In this document: one piece after another, positions 57,549 through 64,000 of the stretch
Layout of the letters: each line of letters opens with the position of its first letter
How positions within the stretch are numbered: position 1 is the first letter of the stretch
Source of the DNA: Mycogone perniciosa
Taxonomy: Eukaryota; Ascomycota; Sordariomycetes; Hypocreales; Hypocreaceae
Length of the DNA stretch: 64,000 nt
Direction: 5' to 3'
Assembly: GCA_025331125.1 (NCBI GenBank)
Contig: JAOALB010000113.1
Span: forward strand, 62,001-126,000
Made by a program: the position numbers and the translations under genes
The notes under the pieces: generated by a model
Seen by the model: only the letters and a program-made list of their open reading frames with translations
Told to the model about the DNA's origin: nothing
Databases searched by the model: none

Positions 57549-57678
57549 ACATTCTTGCCGAGGTATTAATAACTTATCCGTCCATCAATCTTGCTGTTCC
57601 CCGACGTACACACATAAGTAATGAAATCCGCACATGTACTCCGTATGCATTAGCACTATTTATACAACCAGGGCGCGA

Positions 57679-59194
57679 TTAGTCCCCCTTCAACGACTTG
57701 GCTGAGTGAGGCGTCCCCGGACGGCTGGCCGAGCGCCGCAACTTCTTCGTATCAAACAGACTCTTGACTTTGCGCAATCTCGCCCACCGCTCCTTGTCCT
57801 TTGCCTCTCGGACAGCCTCGTCCTCATCATTGATAATAAGCTCGGTAGTGATTTGCGGCGTGTTGTCGGCTTTCGTATCTGCAATTGGCCGACTAGGTGT
57901 TTTAGCGGGAGTCGTTGGGGCAGTCTTCGGCTGTGTTTTGGCCCGACCCTCATACACGCCTCGCAGATTTGACTCGTTCTTGATTGACTGAAGTAGTACC
58001 TGCCAGGCAGGCATGTCGACGTCATTGGGCAGTATGGCTCCTCTGCTTTGAGCACTAGCACTCTTCCAAGGACAGAAGAACCGATGCTCTCGCACGGGGT
58101 CAAGATGATCCATTGGTGCCGGAACGAGAATTTGTCCTTGTTCATCTACCTCTTTGCTCTTGAACATCCATAGGCCTAGTCGTCGCATGCAGGTATGGCA
58201 GGAAGCAGAATTGGGGACAGCACCGATACGAGCATTCGTGAGGCCCTGCCAACCCAAGAGGGCTAGAGCAAGCGCAGGTCGACTCGGGACAGTGTCGGGG
58301 GATTTGTCCGTGGACTTGAAAAAGTCAGGCGGTAGCTGCGACAGGACTTCATCCAGATCCAGCCCTTCGGGCAGGCGAAGGTTGAACTCGTATGGAAGAA
58401 ACGCCTGTCTCGTGCAGAGTTCTTGATAGCGTTGCCGGAGAGCCTCAATGGCCCCCTTTGCGCTAACAAACGATAGACGAATCAATGAACCTGGCAAATT
58501 TTTGTTAGCAAAGTAAGAATCGGTTTTTGGAACTAAACAGTTTACCTTCACAGCCTCGCCTCCTCCATAGACAGTCTGACTGGTGGGAAGTGACTATCAG
58601 TTCGGCATACTTGTTTACCAAAGCCTCCTCTGTGCATAGTCAGTTAAAGAGCTTCAAGAACTGGAAACAAATAGACGTACCAATTTCTGCAGCCGCTGTT
58701 GTGTCAACTTCCTTGCCATCCGCTTCCTTTCTTTTGAGCTTCACAACCAACTCTTTGTGGCAAAGCAGACACCGCACCCTCTCCTTCCCCTGGCAAACCC
58801 ACCCTCTCTTGGCCCATTCCACTTCGTTGATTTTGTCTGGCTTCGGGGTCCAGTCCGTAATCTCCTGAAACGTGGCCAACCTCTTCAATAACTCGTCCCT
58901 GTCACTAGGAGAGTACCTGGCTGGGGCATCCTTCCGGAACTTGTTATTCGTGGCCGACCGTTTCAATGCGCTGGTGAAACTGCTGATGCCCAACGAGATG
59001 GAGCTGTCCAATCTGGGCGCTGTTGATTCTGGAAAGCCCAAGCGACGGCGCTTTTGTAACAGTGCCTCATAGTCCACCTTCTTGCTCGCTGCTCGATTGG
59101 CAATCATATCTGAAGAATTATTCTCTTCTGAACTCGCAGGGGGGTTGCTTAGTCCTTGAAGTAAGGCGTTGAACTTGCGTTTAGTAGCGTTCAT
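57679..59194 (-). CDS. C3HC zinc-finger protein, Rsm1/NIPA (ZC3HC1)-like
   Basis: Three exons (58681-59194, 58546-58629, 57679-58490; introns 51 and 55 nt) encode 469 residues. The C3HC finger begins at WAKRGWVCQGKERVRCLLC (about 120-140) and is completed across the exons by LIVTSHQSDCLWRRRGC, giving C...C..C...H...C. The second half has the Rsm1-like domain (LPPDFF, ALALLGWQ, CHTCMRRLGLWMF, HRFFCPWKS; about 265-370). A basic Lys/Arg tail follows. Fission yeast Rsm1 acts in mRNA export, and human ZC3HC1 sits at the nuclear basket with TPR. It is divergent from SRP40, another nuclear protein. Confidence 0.9.
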
Positions 59195-59838
59195 GATAGA
59201 TGTGTTGTTGTTGTTGGGTGAAGGGCGGACTTAAGAAGAGCTGCTAATTGGCTCCCTTTGTTTTGCACAGCACTTACGGGATCACCGCATTCCATACAAG
59301 ACAAAAGATCCACACACAAAGGGAAGAATGACTGAGAATGATCAGCTTAGCAGCCGATAGCCCCTTTGGTTTGATGAGAGCTGAGTAAACACGGTTGACG
59401 ACGCGCTATGAGGGCGGGGTGAGTGATGTGAATATTTATCTGATTTGAGAAGAAGAAACGTTTCAAATAAGGACACGATATGGCAGGCGAGAAATTGGGC
59501 TTGCAGCTCCGGTTTCAGACCACTCCGCTGTTCCACGTTTTCTATTTATACGACTTCACGTTTGACATCACTGAGCGGCGTTGCCAACGCCAACCTTGCA
59601 TATTCAGAGCTAAGACCCGGATTGCGGCAGATATTTAGTCCGTGATAAGCGATAAGCCCCTCCACACCGCCCGGCAACGTTCCTGCAGCAGCGCGTTTAG
59701 GCTTAGAGAATTTTTTTTTTGGGGAGAGCAGCAATTAATGATTGTCCTTTCTTTTTCCACGGTAAACCGTTGGAAGCGCACTCCAACAATCCAACAATTG
59801 CAATTCACTTTATGCGCATCACTGCACAGTAGGGATTG
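59195..59838. promoter_or_regulatory. Divergent promoter of the C3HC gene and SRP40
   Basis: 644 bp between opposite starts. A T-run followed by G's (ttttttttttgggg, near 59710) lies upstream of SRP40. No gene. Confidence 0.4.
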
Positions 59839-61149
59839 ATGGTACATTGCGGTTTCCCTCACATGTCCAGCTCTGCTTCAGGTCCCCCGGCTTGGCTCTT
59901 TTCCAACAACACCAACAACAGCGTGTCCAACAGCAGCAACACGAGCAACGTCCAATCCTCCAGCACGACAACGGCCGCGATGGGAAAGATGGGCAAGAAG
60001 GGAGGCAGTTCGAAGCCTTCCGCAGGCAAGGGCTCGGAAGCGGCCTCAGTTCCTCCGGCCCAGCTCTTGGACATGGTCGAGCAGTTCTTGTCGGACCACT
60101 CCTTCAGCAGTGCCCACAGTGCTTTCAAGAAGCAGCGAGCAAAGAATGGTTGGGCCCCGGCGGCTTCTGGCGCGGATAGCCAGGGAAACACCCTCGTCGG
60201 CGTTTTCCGGGCCTGGGAATCTTCAACGCCCACCGAACAGGCAGCCGATCGGGACGTCGAGATGGGCGACTCGACCAGTTCCAGCTCGGATGACAGCGAT
60301 AGCGAGAGCGAGAAGGAGACCAAGAAGCCTGCTCCCCGGGCCAAGTCTCCACCAAAGGGCAACAAGAACTTGAAGCGTAAGGCGCCGTCAAGCTCTAGCT
60401 CTAGTTCGAGCTCTAGCTCCTCCGACTCCAGCTCGTCCGAGTCCAGCTCCGATTCAGAGTCCGACTCCGACCGACAACCACGATCCAAGAAGCAAAAGAT
60501 CGAATCAGACTCCGACTCCAGTTCTAGTTCTGACTCTTCTGACTCGGATTCCAGCTCTGACTCGGATTCCGAGTCGAGCAGCTCCTCCGACTCAGATGAC
60601 AGCTCCTCGGATGACAGCTCCAGCTCTGATTCGAGCTCCGGCTCCGACTCTGACTCGGACAGCGATGCTGAGGTTGAGCGGGCGGCCCAAGTCCCTCTTC
60701 CTGAATCCGACGACGACTCTTCATCTTCTGACGACTCTTCGTCCTCTGACGATTCGGACTCCGATTCAGACACGAAGAACACCAAGGTGGTGAATGGCAA
60801 AGCCAAGAACAAAACCAAGGACTCGTCCGACTCGTCGGAAACCTTGGACACTGTTTCATCCGAGGAGCAAACATCCTCAATCGACCCCCCTCTGCCCCCG
60901 GATCCGATTCAGGGCCGCAAAAAGAAGACCAACGTGCCTTTCTCTCGCATTCCCAAGGACATCCAGGTCGACGCCAAGTTTGCCTCAAACGCCTATGTGC
61001 CGGTGAGCTACTCTATGAGGGCACACGAAGACTTGATTGTGACCAAGGGCAAGGGCTTCACTAAGGAAAAGAACAAGAAGAAGAAGGGTAGCTTCCGAGG
61101 TGGCCCCATCGATATCTCGGAGAAGAAGAGCATCTACTTTGATGATTAG
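59839..61149 (+). CDS. SRP40: Nucleolar phosphoprotein SRP40/Nopp140-like
   Basis: A single-exon gene of up to 436 residues. The first ATG is at 59839; in-frame ATGs at 59863 and 59980 (MGKMGKKGG) are alternative starts, and the last gives a more usual N-terminus. A LisH-like helix (QLLDMVEQFLSDHSFSSAHSAF) is followed by a long Ser/Asp/Glu tract (about 130-320 with basic islands), a string of casein kinase 2 sites. The C-terminal SRP40_C domain (PFSRIPKDIQVDAKFASN, GKGFTKEKNKKKKGS, IDISEKKSIYFDD) is diagnostic. Nopp140/Srp40 chaperones box C/D and H/ACA snoRNPs between nucleolus and Cajal-type bodies. Confidence 0.9.
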   Translation: MVHCGFPHMSSSASGPPAWLFSNNTNNSVSNSSNTSNVQSSSTTTAAMGKMGKKGGSSKPSAGKGSEAASVPPAQLLDMVEQFLSDHSFSSAHSAFKKQRAKNGWAPAASGADSQGNTLVGVFRAWESSTPTEQAADRDVEMGDSTSSSSDDSDSESEKETKKPAPRAKSPPKGNKNLKRKAPSSSSSSSSSSSSDSSSSESSSDSESDSDRQPRSKKQKIESDSDSSSSSDSSDSDSSSDSDSESSSSSDSDDSSSDDSSSSDSSSGSDSDSDSDAEVERAAQVPLPESDDDSSSSDDSSSSDDSDSDSDTKNTKVVNGKAKNKTKDSSDSSETLDTVSSEEQTSSIDPPLPPDPIQGRKKKTNVPFSRIPKDIQVDAKFASNAYVPVSYSMRAHEDLIVTKGKGFTKEKNKKKKGSFRGGPIDISEKKSIYFDD

Positions 61150-61504
61150 AGGAGGATGAAGCGTTTTCTGAGCCTGCACATAGACAGCCGGTGTTTAGGG
61201 GGTTTAATACTTTTTCTATCAGTTGGTGTGGCATAAAAGCCTGCATTTGTTTTTGTTTTTTTTGTAGAAGAGATTAAGATATCCGTTTTGCGTTGTAGAT
61301 ATCTCAGAACTCGCCATTCCTTTCTCTCTCAACCAACAACCTGTGACGATGTGACATGCACCAATGCTGTGGAGTTTATGATGATACAATGCTTCCGTAT
61401 ACCCAATTCAAACCCTCATAACTCTTTTTGTAGTCGTAATAAAACGCCTGGTATATATCCCTTTTATAAAAAAAAAATACTGAATCCGTTTTCCAGTCCC
61501 CCCA
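61150..61504. other. Convergent 3' regions
   Basis: Terminators of SRP40 and the membrane protein gene, T-rich and A-rich runs (about 61250 and 61469). No gene. Confidence 0.4.
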
Positions 61505-63004
61505 TCAAAACGAAGCGTCCTTGTTCCAAGCAGGATTAGAATTGCCCGCCCCCTGAACCTCCGTAGCAGGAGCGTGCTGTGCGGCCATGTCAACCTCCTC
61601 GCCCGAATGAGTCGGCTCTGCCATTATGATATTCTTCCTTTGCACAGCCGGCCAGTCTCGGTTCTTTTCCTTGGCGTTCTTCAGTGCTTCCTCGAGCCAC
61701 TTCTGCCACTGCTTCGTCCCCGGTGCGGCACCGCTGCGCTCTACCCATCCGATGACTTCCGTCTCGCGGATGGCGTACCACAGCGTCCGCGTAAAGCTTG
61801 GGTGTCCCTCGCGCGGGTCTGACTCGTCGGTTATGCCATCTGCTTCATTGGCATCGTCAGGCGTGACGTATTTCCAGTCGTAGCGGGACAAGTCCCAGAA
61901 GTACGACCGCGGAATCATGCCCAGGCCCCAGTACAGCCCGTTGAGCACGATGTACGAGCCGCCGATGAAGATCTGCGAGTTCCAGGTGCAGTTCCCGAGG
62001 AGCACGACGCTGAGCATGAGAAGAATGGTGCCCAGGGCCATGAGCAGGCGATACGCGCGGCCGCCAACGTAGTATTCGCACTCTTCGGTGCCCGAGTATA
62101 ATTCCCGCGCGACGTCTTCCGAGCACCTGACCAGGACGAAGGCGCCTTCTCTTGTGCGGATCATGACGTCTCCCTTGGGGACTTCGTTTGTGTGTCTCCG
62201 CTGCATGAGGATGGGGCGCCAGGAGGACGCGTAGCCCACGACGGTAGAGGCCAAGGAGATGAGGGAGATGGCGATGATGGCGGCGCCGTCCTGCCAGAAG
62301 ACAGCGGCGATGAGGATAGAGGCGCTGAGGGCGCAGGAGAAGACGGAGAGGATGTGGATGGGCGAGAAGAGCTTTGCGGGAACGGCAGGGCGTTTGCCTG
62401 TGACGGCCATGGTGCCGCTGGACAGCAGATCCTGCATCTTCTCTTTGGCAGTGGCGCGGCGACGCAGAGGCCCTATGTCCTCCTCGTTGAATTGGACGGT
62501 TGTCGTTCTCGCTGGCCCAGACTCCAAGTCTTGCGGCGAGGAGGAATCAAGAGCAGAGGCCTTGCTAGGCCCCAGACGGGACTTGATCTTGGTAACCCAG
62601 TTCTCAGCCTTGTGATGCGGATCATGCGGGCCACCACCCGTCACAGGGGGGAGCACCCCGTTTGCATGCTGAATCTCCAGGACCTTGAAGCTATACGGCG
62701 CCAGGGCATCCAACGGCGTGATGATATTGGCGAAGAAGCCTATAGAGTCCAACGTCGTGCCACTGTAGACGCCGGCTAACTTGGCAAACGTCTCGGGCAG
62801 ACGCGTCGGCCGCGAGGGCTTGAGCAGGGCCTGAGGCGCGGGCAGAAGACGCGGGAGCATGCAGAGGAGAGAGGCCGTGATGGTTTGGGAGTGTTCGGCC
62901 ATGGAGGACTCGCCTATGACGGCGAGAAGGGTGACGACGTCGAGGGACCAGTTGCTTTTGACGTCGGGGAACCATTTCCAGTCCGGATCGCCTGGTTCGG
63001 CCAT
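61505..63004 (-). CDS. Multi-pass membrane protein of unknown function
   Basis: An intronless gene of 499 residues from the ATG at 63004 (MAEPGDPDWKWFPDVKSNWSLD). Hydrophobic segments lie near 15-50, at about 200-235 (IHILSVFSCALSASILIAAVFW, AAIIAISLISLASTVVGYA) and at about 310-360 (LLMALGTILLMLSVVLLGN, IFIGGSYIVLNGLYWGLGM). A long soluble tail carries WYAIRETEVIGWVERSGAAPGT and WQKWLEEALKNA. The pattern is common in fungal orphan membrane proteins. I do not recognise a characterised family and propose no function. Confidence 0.75.
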   Translation of the reverse strand: MAEPGDPDWKWFPDVKSNWSLDVVTLLAVIGESSMAEHSQTITASLLCMLPRLLPAPQALLKPSRPTRLPETFAKLAGVYSGTTLDSIGFFANIITPLDALAPYSFKVLEIQHANGVLPPVTGGGPHDPHHKAENWVTKIKSRLGPSKASALDSSSPQDLESGPARTTTVQFNEEDIGPLRRRATAKEKMQDLLSSGTMAVTGKRPAVPAKLFSPIHILSVFSCALSASILIAAVFWQDGAAIIAISLISLASTVVGYASSWRPILMQRRHTNEVPKGDVMIRTREGAFVLVRCSEDVARELYSGTEECEYYVGGRAYRLLMALGTILLMLSVVLLGNCTWNSQIFIGGSYIVLNGLYWGLGMIPRSYFWDLSRYDWKYVTPDDANEADGITDESDPREGHPSFTRTLWYAIRETEVIGWVERSGAAPGTKQWQKWLEEALKNAKEKNRDWPAVQRKNIIMAEPTHSGEEVDMAAQHAPATEVQGAGNSNPAWNKDASF

Positions 63005-63767
63005 GACGTGTTTGTTATATGAGGTTGTTGAGCTTTGATATAGGACGCGCAACAGGTGAGTATTCGTGAGACAGATAGTATGTCAGAAACGTGTGTTGGC
63101 GCGCGAAGAAAAACTTCGACTATTTGTCCAAGCGATAGATAATAAACTACCTAGTATGATGAAAGGGGTAAAAAACGAGTACTCTGTAATTGCCCCATCA
63201 ACCCAAAACAGAGAGAAGCCTGCATAAAGAACATGGGAGCCTGGCAGTTTTTATGGCCTCTGCGAATAGCACCCAATTTTTCCTATGGCTCTCGCAGGGG
63301 GGGCTATGCTGACAACGTCGTAACTGAATTGGTGGCTCAGCTCATATACATAAATATCACTACTGCAGGTCAACAGGTCCAGAATGCAAATAATAATTAA
63401 CAACTACACGTGTTGTGGTTTTCTTTTCAACCGCCCGCACACCGAAAAAGAGGCTCGTGTTCATGCTTTTTGTCTATGCGAGGACGGGTTTCGGGATTGA
63501 TTCGATGGCGGCCTTTCTTAGTCGGCGGGATATTAGTCGCTGTGGCGTTTTGGGCGGCTATGTGGCTTTACCTGATGGGAAGACAAGGCTCGCTTCAAGT
63601 CATGTAGACGCAGGAAAAGACGTGAACTGAATCGCTTCGTTTTGATTCGAGATCTACCGTAGAAAGTCATAAGCCCCATTCCGTCAAAAAACGCCCTCTC
63701 GTCAAATTCATCCCGACATCCGAACCGAATACGCCCCTTGGGAAGTGATGCCATTATCGCTTCTGAG
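63005..63767. other. Intergenic, no supported gene
   Basis: Between two reverse genes; it contains only short frames and a motif variant TACTCTGTA near 63181. Confidence 0.35.
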
Positions 63768-64000
63768 TCACAACGCCATTCTCTCACTCTCTTCTTCTTC
63801 TTCCTTTGCATCGCCATAAGTATTCACAACCCAGTCCAGGAACTCTTCCCATAGAAGCACCCACTTCTGCATCATCATTGTCCTCTCCACGTCACTTAGA
63901 CACGCATGCTCTATACTCCACAGGGCGAGCTGCTTCCACCCATACAGGCCCATGTCAGCCTTGCCAACCATGACCTGATAAAAATCGTGCGACAATGAAG
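63768..64000 (-). CDS. Adenosine deaminase-related growth factor-type enzyme (3' end, cut by window edge)
   Basis: Only the last 76 codons are inside the window; the frame is open to the right edge. The sequence SLSHDFYQVMVGKADMGLYGWKQLALWSIEHACL matches the extreme C-terminal region of ADGF/CECR1-type adenosine deaminases, where the loop (S.DFY) follows the metal site and WKQLALWSIEYS-like helices close the barrel. A short acidic tail follows (KEEEEESERMAL). The catalytic residues lie outside. Fungal members are often secreted or vacuolar, which cannot be judged here. Confidence 0.75.
   Translation of the reverse strand, partial: SLSHDFYQVMVGKADMGLYGWKQLALWSIEHACLSDVERTMMMQKWVLLWEEFLDWVVNTYGDAKEEEEESERMAL

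Noticed and set aside
59859..60851. 330-codon reverse frame across SRP40
   Set aside because: It is the antisense shadow of the Ser/Asp/Glu repeat tract (Glu/Ser-rich in reverse) and has no domain of its own.
1..64000. tRNA, rRNA, CRISPR array or biosynthetic cluster
   Set aside because: No T-loop-like sequence in a cloverleaf context, no rRNA-like stretch, no regularly spaced repeats, and no PKS or NRPS-type core genes were seen.

Overview
The window looks like a gene-dense stretch of a filamentous ascomycete genome (Pezizomycotina, probably Sordariomycetes; the class is an inference from protein style, not proven). The grounds are: compact genes on both strands; introns mostly of 50-100 nt with GT-AG ends and ctaac/ctgac branch-like motifs; typical fungal families (fungalysin M36, Zn2Cys6 regulator, LysM membrane protein, PIR wall protein); and C-to-T decay of the kind left by repeat-induced point mutation (RIP) in relic sequences. 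I see no rRNA, tRNA or CRISPR array. I find about 29 protein-coding genes, two of them cut by the window edges, and three broken ones.

Layout. 1-722: 5' end of a GH2 beta-galactosidase, followed by a small intron-split Myb-like gene and an AT-rich relic element (about 2.8-4.06 kb). 4.1-12.1 kb: deoxyribosyltransferase-like gene, RGG-rich protein, LUC7 splicing factor, GPI16 transamidase subunit and a secreted M36 protease. 12.1-19.4 kb: gene-poor island with a dead P450, a decayed HET-like gene and a small cysteine-rich secreted protein. 19.4-33.5 kb: PIR/GPI wall protein, WBP4-like splicing factor, a frameshifted dienelactone hydrolase, CDC123-like protein, TAPT1/Emp65 membrane protein, Kap123 importin and a LysM membrane protein. 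34-45 kb: Zn2Cys6 regulator with a 24-nt micro-exon, GT1 glycosyltransferase, a vWA-RBR protein, an AYR1-like reductase and a Ser/Thr-rich single-pass protein. 46-64 kb: REI1, an AZUL-HECT ligase (Hul4/UBE3A-like), ALKBH1-like dioxygenase, a DUF7924-like protein, EngB/Mrx8 GTPase, a C3HC zinc-finger (Rsm1/NIPA) protein, SRP40/Nopp140, a membrane protein of unknown role, and the 3' end of an ADGF-type adenosine deaminase.

Most of these are housekeeping genes of RNA processing, ribosome biogenesis, nuclear transport, GPI anchoring and ubiquitin transfer. They do not form one pathway and I see no biosynthetic cluster. Several pairs share divergent promoters (LUC7/GPI16, LysM/Zn2Cys6, REI1/HECT, DUF7924/Mrx8, C3HC/SRP40). 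The most unusual items are a dispersed 7-bp-period intergenic motif (TACTCCG units), the vWA-RBR protein, the micro-exon inside a zinc cluster, and the accessory island with two decayed genes and a candidate effector.
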